From Chloracidobacterium thermophilum B (lineage in GTDB: Bacteria; Acidobacteriota; Blastocatellia; Chloracidobacteriales; Chloracidobacteriaceae): a DNA stretch of 64,000 bases. Location: the NCBI RefSeq assembly GCF_000226295.1, contig NC_016024.1, positions 2,587,501 to 2,651,500 of the forward strand. The letters run 5' to 3'. The notes beneath the pieces are model-generated. The model worked only from the letters and a program-made list of their open reading frames with translations, was not told the DNA's origin and ran no database searches. Shown piece after piece: positions 36,601-44,707 of this stretch; within the stretch, counting starts at the first letter, position 1; each line of letters starts with the position of its first letter. The position numbers were made by a program, and so were the translations under genes.

Positions 36601-36817
36601 TCTTCTCGTCGCGCCGCCACAAACCGCCCGCGAAGCCGCCATGGTGCGGTGGTGCCAGGCGATGAACCTGGCGCATGCCGATCTCGAAGATGCCGATGCG
36701 CTCAATGCCATCATCTGGTACGCCACCTGTGGCAGCCACCGTCCCCCGCCGGCGCAAAGTCCTGATTTGCCGGTGTTTGCCGCCCTCGCTCAGGGGGTTG
36801 CCGGGCGCGATGAGTGA
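33698..36817 (+). CDS. Bifunctional YncE-type beta-propeller / phosphoesterase exoprotein
   Basis: About 1040 residues. The start is uncertain: ATG 33698 begins just ahead of the signal peptide (LRLTLGISLTLLAMLFTGGRLAA); an ATG at 33644 preceded by AGGA and earlier starts are open. Residues about 45-430 are seven-bladed propeller-type repeats (LIRSPDGRYLIAVNS, LALSTDGETLYTANN, VYVSCWGDGSLAVVN, LYVVNSDGDAVSVMDTATDTEI). A Lys/Arg-rich linker follows. The C-terminal half is a PF04185-type phosphoesterase: IYIIKENRTYDAVFG, SEASPDGHNWATAALSSDY, VEDDAQNGPDHVDCHRS and AYNRPG. It should hydrolyse phosphate esters, perhaps phospholipids, outside the cytoplasm. Confidence 0.87.
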   Translation: MRMNFNVPRQLRLTLGISLTLLAMLFTGGRLAADRQPQPEFRLTPAGTLIRDAATHQPAVGALPVNLIRSPDGRYLIAVNSGFGIQRNATHKLHQSLAVIDLAARPAPTVIQNVYVPVPQSVCVGAVFVPQPHPDGTCTFYVSGGQENKIWRFQFVPGARQPLQPGVSNFNIPLEAPFIEVSGLAAEPPSPRYNNNLAAVFPLGLALSTDGETLYTANNLGDSLGLIHHHQGEPELESLKLQNPKRPNQATYPYEVKVVPTGQGDKVYVSCWGDGSLAVVNPTTKAVRFVDIGRHPTAMTLDRAQTRLYVVNSDGDAVSVMDTATDTEIERIALRLDERNRGGTSPQSLALDEDETTLYVANARANCVAVVRLGAQARPTAQRHDASEARHQAASKKPSRKTKVRSEPESTAEPERRQQASVVKGFIPTGLYPSAVAVVGRTLVVGNGKGTGFENSSVVANTSGRFPNAPNDRFPAEAESGRQGGQYSVALVAGTLSHIPLPDDRQLADYTRQTLQNNGLLGPHKTRLFKGPSPIRHIIYIIKENRTYDAVFGDLERAGNGLPADGDPYLAIFGAGEAAVAHDGTPQDITPNHRALALRFGLFDRFFVNSEASPDGHNWATAALSSDYTDKAFRWEYSRRSRTYDYEGFNRLPNFAPRQGVPPAFDLPVTADDIERYLVRFIPYRQGARDIAEPDTLYLWDAAARAGLTYRNYGEFVGTVSQAELDAINRNQRRSYPDLTPNVTATPTKKALEGHVCPTFRNFDMHTPDAMTTDSYLAALNSHGQTDPLITVQHPDPRFRGTSRLGAWLAEFQQCVETRQTTGRDELPNFSIVRLPNDHTSGMMPGLPTPQFHVADNDYALGRLVEAVSTSPYWKDTAIVVVEDDAQNGPDHVDCHRSVALVISAYNRPGQLIHEYHTTVSLIRTMELLLGLPPMNALDANAVPMDIFQDKPDLRPYRAILPRVAAGNLLVAPPQTAREAAMVRWCQAMNLAHADLEDADALNAIIWYATCGSHRPPPAQSPDLPVFAALAQGVAGRDE

Positions 36818-36848
36818 CGCTCCGGCGCAGAAAACGTTGGTAAAAAAC

Positions 36849-36877
36849 TTGACACTGCGGATGACAACGGGATAGAG
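36849..36877 (+). promoter_or_regulatory. Possible promoter of the CHAP-protein gene
   Basis: A perfect -35 box TTGACA (36849-36854) lies 72 bases ahead of the CHAP gene ATG. The best -10 at suitable spacing is the poor GATAGA/ATAGAG around 36871-36877, so the promoter is only tentative. Confidence 0.35.
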
Positions 36878-36925
36878 AACGCCCGTCCTTACCATTATTC
36901 CCGTAATTTTGAGAGTCAACGAACC

Positions 36926-37546
36926 ATGGTGCTTCGCTTGAAGAAGCAACTTCGTCGCTTTTTTGTGATGACAGTTGCCGTACTCGGTCTGGCCACGGCA
37001 GCCACGGCCCAGGTCGAAGACAACACCCATCAGCCTTACAAAGGGTTTAGCTGGGGCTATTGCACATACTACGCCGCGCAGGTTTTCGACCGCTTTGCGG
37101 CGGCGGAAGGCGGCATTGACTGGCGCGGCAACGGCGGCATGTGGCTGCGCGCCGCACAGGAAAAAGGCTGGCAGACGAGTACCAACCCGCGCGATGCGCG
37201 CGTGGGCGCCATCATCGTCTGGCAAAATGACGGTCGGGGACACGTCGGCGTTGTGGATGACGTGTATCCAGATGGCATCCTCATCAGCGAGATGAACTGG
37301 CGCGTCAACAGCGATGGCGACGCCACGGGTGGTTTCAACCGCATCAGCCAGTCGTTTTTGCCGTTTTCGACCAACCTCGACCGTGGCGTGCGGCGGCGGT
37401 ATTTTTTTGCCGGATTCATCTTCCCGGAAAAGGTGGCGACGGCGCGCAAAAGCTTTTCCACGCAGGACGCACGTGGGAGGGGCCGCCAGATTCGGACGGT
37501 GGATGCCGTTTCGCGGCCGCGTGTCGTCCGCAAGGGCCGCCCCTAG
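36926..37546 (+). CDS. Secreted CHAP-domain amidase/peptidase
   Basis: 206 residues from ATG 36926. Signal peptide about 1-29 (RRFFVMTVAVLGLATAATAQ). The CHAP domain has the catalytic Cys in WGYCTYYAAQVFD (about residue 46) and His in GHVGVVDDVYPDG (about 110), with the usual polar residue in ISEMNWR. Such domains cleave peptidoglycan cross-links or glutathionyl-spermidine; a secreted copy without a binding domain suggests a role in wall remodelling. The C-terminal 40 residues are basic and probably unstructured. Confidence 0.88.
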   Translation: MVLRLKKQLRRFFVMTVAVLGLATAATAQVEDNTHQPYKGFSWGYCTYYAAQVFDRFAAAEGGIDWRGNGGMWLRAAQEKGWQTSTNPRDARVGAIIVWQNDGRGHVGVVDDVYPDGILISEMNWRVNSDGDATGGFNRISQSFLPFSTNLDRGVRRRYFFAGFIFPEKVATARKSFSTQDARGRGRQIRTVDAVSRPRVVRKGRP

Positions 37547-37749
37547 AGCGACCCGACCTGGGATAAGGCGGTTTTCCGGCCTCGAACCTTCCCCCCTGGG
37601 ACAGGTGTTTTTCTGAGCTTTCCGCAGCCTGCGCGGCTGGGTTAGCCTCTTTTTGTGTGCTGACCTGCACGGTTACGTCGGTCTCCACAGGGTCGTATCG
37701 TGCGGCCCGGGACGCGGGCGGTTTGGATGGTCAAAAGGGAAGAAGTTTC

Positions 37750-39897
37750 ATGAGCACCACCCCATTGCCCCTTTGGGCACGCGAGGTCTCCGCCCGGCGT
37801 TCAGCCTGGTATCTTGGGCTGACGACGTTCAGCATCCTCGTGCTCGAACTGGCGGCCATCCGGTGGATTGGCTCGCAAATCCGGGTCTTCGCCTACTTTG
37901 CCAACCTGGTACTCATGGCGGTTTTCCTTGGGATGGGCCTTGGGGTGGCCCTTGGCCGCCGGTATCCGCATCTTTTCGAGTGGGTGTTCCCGGCGCTGCT
38001 CGTCCTGGCTGCCGTTCTGGCTTTGTCCAAGCAGGTTGGGCTGATGGACTTGGGGTTTCCTGACCCATCCATCAGCCTCTGGGGAGCTGATGTCAGGATG
38101 GTTTCTTTCGGCCAGTTCTGTCTGGCGACGCTGGTTGTCGTTGGACTGTTCTGGCTGGTGGCACTGGTGTTTTTGCTCATGGCCATTCCGGTGGGCTGGT
38201 GGTTCGGGCAGCTTCCGCCCCTGCGGGCTTATGCCTATGACCTGCTTGGCTCACTCATCGGCGTGCTGGCGTTCACCGCGGTGGCGGCGCTGCACCTGCC
38301 ACCGGCCGTCTGGTTCGGACTGGGGTTGCTTCCGCTCGCCTGGGTCAGCCGCCGGTGGTGGGCAATTTTAGGCATCGGCGTCATCCTGCTGACCGGCTGG
38401 GCCAGCCAGGGGGCTTACTTTTCGCCCTACAACCGCATTGATCTTGCAACCGACGATTTTTTCACCGGGGAGGGCCAGCCCCCCAACCCGGTTGCACGCC
38501 CGGAATACATGCTCAGTATCAACCGGGACTTTCACCAGTATCTACTTGATCTTTCCGTTGCCACAGTCAGCCAGGAACCGCCCGGCGCGCTTCGGGGGCA
38601 GGTTCAGAGAATCTACGAAATTCCTTTCCGTCTTACGTCGCGGCGCGACCGCGCGCTGGTTGTCGGGGCCGGCACAGGCAACGATGCCGCCGCGGCCCTG
38701 CGAGCCGGATTTGCCCATGTTTCCTGTGTCGAAATTGATCCGGTGATTTTACGCCTGGGGCGTGAGAAACACCCGGAACAACCATACACCCGCCCCAACG
38801 TCCGGCTCATCAACAACGACGCCCGCGCCTACTTCGAGCAAAACCATACCGACCAGTATGATGTCGTCTGCTATGGACTCGTGGACTCCCACGCCATGTT
38901 TTCCGCCCTGTCCACACTCCGTCTGGACAACTACCTCTACACGGTCGAGGGGCTTCGTTCCGGCTGGAAGCACGTCGCACCGGGCGGCATCATGTCCGTT
39001 TCCTTCTCGGTTTTCGCCGGCGACTGGATGCTCTACCGCCTCAACAACACGCTTCTGGAGGCGACCGGCCTTCAGCCTTTGGTGATTCTGCACGGCTATA
39101 ACTACGGGGTGACGTTTCTCGTAGGGCGCGAACTGATGCCCCAGACGGTGCAGGCCACAACGGGCTTTCCGGTTCACGTCCTCCCTGAAATGGAAATCCG
39201 CATTCCAACCGACGACTGGCCGTTTCTTTATCTGCGCCCCAATACGGTGCCCTATGCCTACCTGACCGTTCTGACGCTGATCCTCGTCACGGCCCTGGTG
39301 GCTGTCCGGCAGACGTTCGGGGCCGACCTGCTTACCTCACGCCGGTTTGACCCGGTGCTGTTTCTGATGGGTGCGGCCTTTCTGTTGCTTGAAACGCGGA
39401 TGGTCACAGAGTTGGGTCTGCTCTTTGGTTCGACGTGGGTCGTCAACGCCTCCGTTTTTGCCGGCGTTCTTGTCATGGTGCTGCTGGCCAACGGCTACGT
39501 CATCCGGCGGACGGCCTCCCGGATTCAGCCGTGGTACGTCCCCTTGGTCATATCCCTGCTCGCGGTGTGGTGGTTGGGGGCTGGGACGCTCAATCAGTTT
39601 TCGCTACTGACGCGCGGCATCCTGGGCGGACTGCTCTTTGCCCTGCCGGTGTTTTTTGCCGGGGTCATTGTCTCCACCCTTCTGAAGCGGGCCCAGGATG
39701 TCCCCGGCGCACTCGGGTCCAACATCCTGGGTTCAGTGGTCGGCGGCTGCCTGGAATACCTTTCCATGTACGCGGGGCTGCGCAAGATGACCCTGCTGGC
39801 GATGGCGCTCTACCTGACGGCGTATCTCATTCTGGCGCGGCAGGCGGCCCAGCCGGAAGCGGCTGAAGCAGCGCTTCCCCGCGAAGCCGATGCCTGA
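37750..39897 (+). CDS. Membrane-embedded spermidine-synthase-like protein
   Basis: 715 residues from ATG 37750, with GGGAAG upstream. About seven N-terminal membrane helices (YLGLTTFSILVLELAAIRWIG, FANLVLMAVFLGMGLGVALG and later ones to residue about 215) are followed by a soluble methyltransferase-fold domain (about 280-480) with ALVVGAGTGNDAAAALRAG and VSCVEIDPVILRLGREKHP, the spermidine/spermine synthase nucleotide motif. Six C-terminal helices end the protein (about 520-700). This topology is known from a family of membrane fused spermidine synthases of unknown activity. Whether it makes polyamine or has lost catalysis is not clear; the acidic GAGTGND and VEIDP residues are kept. Confidence 0.85.
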   Translation: MSTTPLPLWAREVSARRSAWYLGLTTFSILVLELAAIRWIGSQIRVFAYFANLVLMAVFLGMGLGVALGRRYPHLFEWVFPALLVLAAVLALSKQVGLMDLGFPDPSISLWGADVRMVSFGQFCLATLVVVGLFWLVALVFLLMAIPVGWWFGQLPPLRAYAYDLLGSLIGVLAFTAVAALHLPPAVWFGLGLLPLAWVSRRWWAILGIGVILLTGWASQGAYFSPYNRIDLATDDFFTGEGQPPNPVARPEYMLSINRDFHQYLLDLSVATVSQEPPGALRGQVQRIYEIPFRLTSRRDRALVVGAGTGNDAAAALRAGFAHVSCVEIDPVILRLGREKHPEQPYTRPNVRLINNDARAYFEQNHTDQYDVVCYGLVDSHAMFSALSTLRLDNYLYTVEGLRSGWKHVAPGGIMSVSFSVFAGDWMLYRLNNTLLEATGLQPLVILHGYNYGVTFLVGRELMPQTVQATTGFPVHVLPEMEIRIPTDDWPFLYLRPNTVPYAYLTVLTLILVTALVAVRQTFGADLLTSRRFDPVLFLMGAAFLLLETRMVTELGLLFGSTWVVNASVFAGVLVMVLLANGYVIRRTASRIQPWYVPLVISLLAVWWLGAGTLNQFSLLTRGILGGLLFALPVFFAGVIVSTLLKRAQDVPGALGSNILGSVVGGCLEYLSMYAGLRKMTLLAMALYLTAYLILARQAAQPEAAEAALPREADA

Positions 39898-39916
39898 TGG
39901 GGTCAGAACGGACACC

Positions 39917-41773
39917 CTAGCGACGGGGCAGGGCAACGGGCGCTTCCGCCACCTCCGCTGCCGGCTTCAACCCCTGAGTCAGTTTCCGAATGTCACTTTC
40001 TTCCAGGGTTTCGCGTTCAAGCAACTCGCGGGCGCACCGCTCCAGCACCTCGCGGTTGGTCTCAAGAATCCGGTAAGCGCGTTCAAACGCGCCCATGACA
40101 ATATCCCGGATAGCTTGATCTATTCGTGCCTGCGTGGACTCAGCTACTCGGCAGCCTCCCTGAGCCAACTCCGGTACATCCAGAAAACGCGGCTTCTGGG
40201 CCTCAAAGGCAACATAGCCCAGCCCTTCATCCATGCCGTAACGGGTGATCATGTCGCGGGCAATGTCGGTTGCCCGCGCCAGGTCATCGGCCGCGCCTGT
40301 CGAAATCTCGCCAAACACGAGCTTTTCGGCTGCCCGGCCGCCCAACAGCACGGCAATTTTGTTTTCCAAATCGGCGCGCGTCATCAGAAACCGGTCTTCG
40401 GTCGGTCGCTGCAAGGTGTACCCAAGCGCCCCAATCCCACGGGGAATGATCGAAATCTTGTGGACGGCATCCGCCCCCGGCAAAGCCAGTGCAACCAGCG
40501 CATGCCCGATTTCGTGATAGGCCACGGTTTCGCGCTCCCTGGCATTGATGACGCGGTTTTTCTTTTCCAGACCCGCCACGATGCGCTCCAGCGCCACTGT
40601 AAAATCCACCAACTCGACCGCTGCCGCCTTGCGCCGGGTGGCCGCCAGTGCCGCCTCGTTGACGAGATTCGCTAGGTCAGCCCCGGAAAAACCCGTCGTC
40701 AACGCGGCCACCTGTTCCAAATCCAGACCAGGGGCCAGTGTGATCTTCCTGGCGTGAACCTTGAGAATCTCCAGCCGTCCCTTCTTGTCGGGACGGTCCA
40801 CAAGCACCTGCCGGTCAAACCGGCCGGCGCGTAGCAGCGCCGGATCAAGAATCTCCGGCCGGTTCGTCGCGGCCAGAATGATCAAGCCGACTGATGTATC
40901 AAAGCCGTCCATTTCGGTCAGCAACTGATTGAGCGTCTGCTCGCGTTCGTCGTGTCCGACCAGCGGGCCGCCCGCGCCACGCGCGCGTCCCAGAGCATCC
41001 AGTTCGTCAATGAAAATGATCGCCGGTGCGTGCGTGCGCGCCTGCTCAAACAGATCACGTACCCGGGCAGCGCCCACTCCGACAAACATTTCAATGAACT
41101 CCGAACCCGAAATCGAGAAAAACGGCACGCCAGCTTCACCGGCAACGGCCTTGGCCAGCAGGGTTTTGCCGGTGCCCGGCGGGCCGACCAGGAGCACCCC
41201 CTTGGGAATCCGCGCTCCCAGACGACCATATTCCTGCGGCGCTTTCAGAAAGTTGACGACTTCCTCCAGTTCGGCTTTGGCTTCATCTACCCCCGCCACG
41301 TCACCAAACGTCACGCCGGTTTTTTTCTCGACATAGACCTTGGCGCGGCTCTTGCCGACGCTCATAAAGCCGCCCACACCCTGCTTTTCCGCAAACCGCC
41401 GGAACAGGAAAAACCACACCCCAAAAAAGACCAAAGCTGGCAGCACCCACGAGAGCACGTCCCGCAACCAGGTGTTTTCCACAACGCGGCTGTACCTGAC
41501 ACCATACCCGGACAACCGATCGGCCAGTTCTGGCTCCACGCGCGTTGCCACAATCGAGGTCTTGCCGCGCTGGTCTGGCGCTTTCAACCGCCCGGTTATC
41601 GTCCTGTCCGTGACGATGACCTCCTCCACGCGCCCTTCCGCCAGCGCCTTCTCAAACTCACTGTAGGGAACCGGCTCAACGGTACTCATCCGCTGCCAGT
41701 ACTCCTGAAATACCAGCAGCGCCAGAATGGCCACCATCCAGTATCCGAAATTCCAGCGACTTTCCTGCTTCAT
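39917..41773 (-). CDS. ftsH: ATP-dependent zinc metalloprotease FtsH
   Basis: Membrane AAA+ protease that degrades misfolded and short-lived membrane and cytosolic proteins. 618 residues. Two N-terminal helices (about 9-24 and 109-128) flank a periplasmic domain. The ATPase has Walker A GPPGTGKT (about 200), Walker [12 protein letters not shown] (about 253) and the [23 protein letters not shown]. The protease zinc site is HEIGH (about 422, [12 protein letters not shown]), with the third ligand Asp in the following helical region ([10 protein letters not shown]). The C-terminal 40 residues are helical. Confidence 0.96.
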   Translation of the reverse strand: MKQESRWNFGYWMVAILALLVFQEYWQRMSTVEPVPYSEFEKALAEGRVEEVIVTDRTITGRLKAPDQRGKTSIVATRVEPELADRLSGYGVRYSRVVENTWLRDVLSWVLPALVFFGVWFFLFRRFAEKQGVGGFMSVGKSRAKVYVEKKTGVTFGDVAGVDEAKAELEEVVNFLKAPQEYGRLGARIPKGVLLVGPPGTGKTLLAKAVAGEAGVPFFSISGSEFIEMFVGVGAARVRDLFEQARTHAPAIIFIDELDALGRARGAGGPLVGHDEREQTLNQLLTEMDGFDTSVGLIILAATNRPEILDPALLRAGRFDRQVLVDRPDKKGRLEILKVHARKITLAPGLDLEQVAALTTGFSGADLANLVNEAALAATRRKAAAVELVDFTVALERIVAGLEKKNRVINARERETVAYHEIGHALVALALPGADAVHKISIIPRGIGALGYTLQRPTEDRFLMTRADLENKIAVLLGGRAAEKLVFGEISTGAADDLARATDIARDMITRYGMDEGLGYVAFEAQKPRFLDVPELAQGGCRVAESTQARIDQAIRDIVMGAFERAYRILETNREVLERCARELLERETLEESDIRKLTQGLKPAAEVAEAPVALPRR

Positions 41774-41858
41774 CCCTGATTCGTCCTTGACAACGCGGGG
41801 CGTGGTGGCTGGTGCAGACGCACCCTGCCACAGCTATGCCTCGTCTCCCAAAGGTAAC

Positions 41859-41896
41859 AAAAAACGCCGCCCCTGGAGCGGTGTTTCGGGCGGCGT
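41859..41896 (-). terminator. Rho-independent terminator after hsp20
   Basis: Inverted repeat ACGCCGCCC / GGGCGGCGT (41864-41896 on the plus strand) between the hsp20 stop and the ftsH start. On the minus strand it is followed by six T residues (complement of aaaaaa at 41859-41864). This ends the hsp20 transcript before ftsH. Confidence 0.8.
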
Positions 41897-41923
41897 GCTG
41901 AACTTCGGCGACCCCGCAACCGC

Positions 41924-42517
41924 CTAACTCTCAATGGGAATGGGACGCCCCCGCTGCGGCCGGCTCGGCGTCCGCTTGCCAATCGTCAACGTCAGGACAC
42001 CGTTCCTGAAACTGGCCTTGATATTGTCAGCATCCGCATCGTCAGGCAGATTGAGCATCCGCTGAAAAGCGCCATACGTACGCTCGATCCGATGCTGCTG
42101 CCCGTCTTTGTACTCCTGCTCGTGGCGCTTTTCGCCCTGAATGTACAGCACGTCTTCGTCCAGCGTGATGTTGACATCCTTCGGCTCTACACCGGGTAGC
42201 TCCAGTGCAATGTGGTAGTGCGTCTCTGTTTCGTGAATGTCGAGCGCCGGGCGGAGCAGCCCCTGCCAGTCAGGCGTCGGCAGGCTTGGCAGCGTCAAGG
42301 ACGGCCACGCCAGGCCAAAGTTGCGAAATGCTTCATTGAACAGCCGGTCAATCTCGCGTTGCAGTTGGAACACCGGCAAAAAAGGCGCAGGCAGGGCCGG
42401 CTCGATGGTTTCGCGCGCTGTCCCCGCAGACTCCGCTTTGCGGACCGGGAGTGCTGTTGGTTGCGTTTCCTGTTCTTTTCTGAACCAGTTCCAGGGGGCC
42501 AGTTTTTTCAAGTCCAT
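41924..42517 (-). CDS. Small heat-shock protein, Hsp20/alpha-crystallin family
   Basis: ATP-independent chaperone that holds unfolding proteins. 197 residues from ATG 42517, with GAGGAG eight bases upstream. The first 90 residues form a variable, Pro-rich N-terminal arm. The alpha-crystallin domain runs about 95-185 (PALDIHETETHYHIALELPGVEPKDVNITLDEDVLYIQGEKR, then FQRMLNLPDDADADNIKASFRNGVLTLTI). A C-terminal IPI (in RPIPIES) is the I-x-I/V motif used for oligomer docking. Its leader contains a GAATAGC heptamer array. Confidence 0.93.
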   Translation of the reverse strand: MDLKKLAPWNWFRKEQETQPTALPVRKAESAGTARETIEPALPAPFLPVFQLQREIDRLFNEAFRNFGLAWPSLTLPSLPTPDWQGLLRPALDIHETETHYHIALELPGVEPKDVNITLDEDVLYIQGEKRHEQEYKDGQQHRIERTYGAFQRMLNLPDDADADNIKASFRNGVLTLTIGKRTPSRPQRGRPIPIES

Positions 42518-42565
42518 AGCAGTTCTCCTCGATATGAAAGTCCTGTCTATAAACATACACCCGGT

Positions 42566-42586
42566 GAATAGCGAATAGCGAATAGC
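42566..42586. repeat. GAATAGC heptamer repeat, three copies
   Basis: Three exact tandem copies of GAATAGC, about 50 bases upstream of the hsp20 start. A related heptad array lies at 48538-48586. Confidence 0.8.
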
Positions 42587-42751
42587 AAGGCGGGTTGGCC
42601 CCTTCGCTGAAGCTCGTCATCAAAGCTCGTCGTCGTTCCCCCAGCCTGAATTTTGGCGGTCAACGGTGAAGCGGTTCGGGCAACCGGAGTGGATGGACGC
42701 GCCGGGCTGCTTTACGGCGGAGTCGGCCTTCTGTTGGCTCCAATCTGGCAG

Positions 42752-43324
42752 CTACGGTTGGAGCCAGCTTCCGAGCAGCGTGACGAGACCCAGCAGGGCA
42801 AAGACAGCGGCGGCCACGGCGTGAACCAGCTTCATCGGGATTTTGGACGCCAGCCTGTCCCCGACAAAGATGGCGGGCACGTCGGCGATGAGCATCCCCA
42901 ACGTGGTGCCAAGGATGACCATCCAGGGCGCGGCATAGTGGGCGGCAAGAGCCACGGTGGCGATTTGGGTTTTGTCACCCATTTCCACCAGGAAAAACGT
43001 CAGCAGCGTTGCGCCGAAGACACCAAAGCGCCGGGCAACCTGGGTTTCTTCCTCTTCGATGCGGTCAGGGATAAGCGTCCAGATAGCCATGCCGATAAAG
43101 GACAGACCAAGCACCCAGCGCAGCACGTCGGGACTGACAACGCTGGTGAGCCAGGCCCCCAGTGCACCGGCCAGTCCGTGGTTGAGCAGGGTGGCCACCA
43201 GGATGCCCAGAATGATGGGCAGTGGCTTTTTGAACCGCGCCGCAAGGATGAAGGCGAGAAGTTGGGTTTTGTCGCCGATCTCCGCCAGCGCGACAACGGC
43301 CGTTGAAATGAGAAGAGATTCCAT
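42752..43324 (-). CDS. GDT1/TMEM165 family (UPF0016) cation transporter
   Basis: 190 residues from ATG 43324 (MESLLISTAVVALAE). The family signature E-x-G-D-K-T occurs twice, EIGDKTQLLAF near residue 16 and EMGDKTQIATVAL near residue 117, in two homologous three-helix halves, with a basic central loop (IPDRIEEEETQVARR). Known members export Mn2+ or exchange Ca2+/Mn2+ across membranes. Bacterial genes are often under a yybP-ykoY manganese riboswitch, but I see no such motif upstream. A TGGCTCCAA / TTGGAGCCA hairpin (42735-42766) overlaps its stop codon without a T-run. Confidence 0.9.
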   Translation of the reverse strand: MESLLISTAVVALAEIGDKTQLLAFILAARFKKPLPIILGILVATLLNHGLAGALGAWLTSVVSPDVLRWVLGLSFIGMAIWTLIPDRIEEEETQVARRFGVFGATLLTFFLVEMGDKTQIATVALAAHYAAPWMVILGTTLGMLIADVPAIFVGDRLASKIPMKLVHAVAAAVFALLGLVTLLGSWLQP

Positions 43325-43436
43325 AAAAAGCCTAGAGGCTGACACGTGTTTGCCGGGATGCCTGGCGTCTGCCTGAGAGGTGGCGCCGGGAGTGGGCACA
43401 GAACAACCAACAAAGCCCCCTCGCTATCACAACTAT

Positions 43437-43934
43437 CAGAATGCACTCAAGAAGCAGTGGAGCCGAAGGCTTGGTAGTTGCCCGACAACACTGGGAGGCA
43501 GCTCAAGCCTCTCACCCGAGGACTACGAACGTTTTGAGCGGTGGCTGAAGCGAGCATCGTCCTCAAAGCCTTGGAAGAACAGGCCCGCTAAGTTGTTCAC
43601 TCCAAAGTCAGGATTGCGAGGGGAAGCACTCTACTGCCGGCTGCAAAATCTGGGAGCGCAGGCTTCCAGCCCGCCTGCGGGCAGGACGCTCTCGCTCCCC
43701 AAACTCCTCGTCTTCACTGAGCACCGCGGCCTGCTGAACTACCTGGCCGCCAGGATTCGCAGGCTGCTCAGCGGCGAAGAAGCCAGGGCAATGTCCACGT
43801 GTGGTGTCAAGCGTGCAGAGCGCCGCAAGGCACGGGAACTGTTCCGCAACAATCCAGCAGTGGGTTTGCTTGTTGCCATCGGCGCCGCCAGCGAAGGCGT
43901 ACACCTGCAGAACGCCAACCTGATGGTCAACTAA
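43437..43934 (+). pseudogene. Relic of a SNF2/superfamily II helicase C-terminal region
   Basis: The frame QNALKKQWSRRLGSCP... continues to KLLVFTEHRGLLNYLAARIRRLL, CGVKRAERRKARELFRNNPAVGLLVAIGAASEGVHLQNANLMVN and then stops. These are helicase motifs IV and V of large SNF2-like helicases of the kind encoded next to DUF1156 methylases or in DISARM islands. The normal sequence would continue NYDLPWNP; here the Tyr codon is replaced by TAA (43932-43934), and the next codons still read DLP before similarity ends. The whole N-terminal ATPase half is missing, and a palindromic repeat pair is inserted at 43649-43702. It is not expected to be functional. Confidence 0.75.
43649..43702. repeat. GC-rich 26-bp palindromic repeat pair inside the helicase relic
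   Basis: Two inverted copies of a 26-base unit: 43649-43674 (tctgggagcgcaggc...) and 43677-43702 (gcgggcaggacgctc...), separated by two bases. They keep the reading frame, adding LGAQASSPPAGRTLSLP. They are diverged versions of the unit in the DUF1156 gene (45575-45634). Confidence 0.7.
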
Positions 43935-44041
43935 GACTTGCCCGCTACGTGCGGCAGCTTTTTACCAGCGAGCCGGACTGGGCCGTGACAGCTCAACCTC
44001 GACATAAAAGCCCTGCTTGCGCGTACTACACTGCCCACGTA

Positions 44042-44069
44042 AGGTAAGGCGCTCCTTACAGCCTTACCT
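44042..44069. promoter_or_regulatory. Inverted repeat upstream of the antitoxin gene, candidate autoregulatory operator
   Basis: AGGTAAGGC (44042-44050) and GCCTTACCT (44061-44069) form a perfect 9-bp inverted repeat with a 10-base spacer, ending 20 bases before the antitoxin ATG. AbrB-type antitoxins commonly bind such sites to repress their own operon. Confidence 0.45.
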
Positions 44070-44089
44070 CAATCCCTGGAGTGCTCCCG

Positions 44090-44320
44090 ATGATTGCCAT
44101 CGCTAAAATCACTGCCAAAGGCCAGACTACAATTCCGGCCGCGATCCGGGCGCACTTACACGTCGGACCTGGCGATCTGCCAGCCTGGGAGATCGTTGCC
44201 GACGGCGAAGTACGGGTGCGTCGGGTTTGCCCCCTCGGTCTGGAATACCTCAAGGCCGTCGAGGGCACGCTCTCGGAATGGTCGGGCGAGACAGACAAGG
44301 AGAACTACCGTGAACTATGA
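44090..44320 (+). CDS. AbrB/SpoVT-type antitoxin (MazE-like)
   Basis: 76 residues from ATG 44090, with GGAG upstream; a GTG at 44081 is possible. The N-terminal swapped-hairpin AbrB domain reads IAKITAKGQTTIPAAIRAHLHVGPGD, matching the consensus (T.KGQ.TIP..IR..L.V..GD). The C-terminal part (LEYLKAVEGTLSEWSGETDKENYREL) would wrap around the toxin. It binds DNA and neutralises the toxin encoded by the overlapping downstream gene. AAGGAG at 44297-44302 inside its 3' end serves the toxin start. Confidence 0.88.
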   Translation: MIAIAKITAKGQTTIPAAIRAHLHVGPGDLPAWEIVADGEVRVRRVCPLGLEYLKAVEGTLSEWSGETDKENYREL

Positions 44321-44707
44321 GCCGGGGCAGGTGGTTCGCGTGCCATTTCCGTTCACCAACCGCGAAGCCACAAAAATCGCCCGGTGCTGGTCATGTCGGC
44401 AACCGCTTTCAACCGTGCAAGCGGCTGCCTTGTACTTGCGATGATTACCTCGGCTCAGAATCCCCCGTGGCCGTTTGACTGCCCCATCAGCGACCTCACT
44501 AGCGCGGGTTTACCCACGCCTTCGTCGGTGGTATGCGCCAAACTGTTCACGCTCGATGTTCGCTTGGTGCGCGGCGTGCTCGGCTATCTGGCAGAGGCTG
44601 ATTGCAGCCAGCTTGGGCAGTTCTTATATCCCGAGTGCTGGACCTTACCCCATGACATCCATCAAAACCCGGAAAAAACTCATCGAAGTCGCGCTACCAC
44701 TGGATAA
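44310..44707 (+). pseudogene. PemK/MazF-type endoribonuclease toxin, frameshifted
   Basis: From GTG 44310 (overlapping the antitoxin by 11 bases) the frame reads NYEPGQVVRVPFPFTNREATK, then breaks. After an A5 run (44372-44376) the next frame continues [58 protein letters not shown], a normal PemK-like C-terminal half. Adding one A to the run restores TKNRPVLVM. So this is a single-base deletion in a homopolymer, a sequencing slip or, less likely, programmed frameshifting. The second frame stops at 44707, inside the methylase gene. If truly broken, the antitoxin is an orphan. Confidence 0.8.

Noticed and set aside
42735-42766. Intrinsic terminator after the GDT1-family gene
   Set aside because: The hairpin is good but no T-run follows on either strand and it overlaps the stop codon.
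43325-43436. Possible riboswitch upstream of the GDT1-family gene (CTCTCAGGC resembling the glycine aptamer, or a yybP-ykoY element)
   Set aside because: Only one short segment matches; the paired conserved elements of either aptamer are absent.
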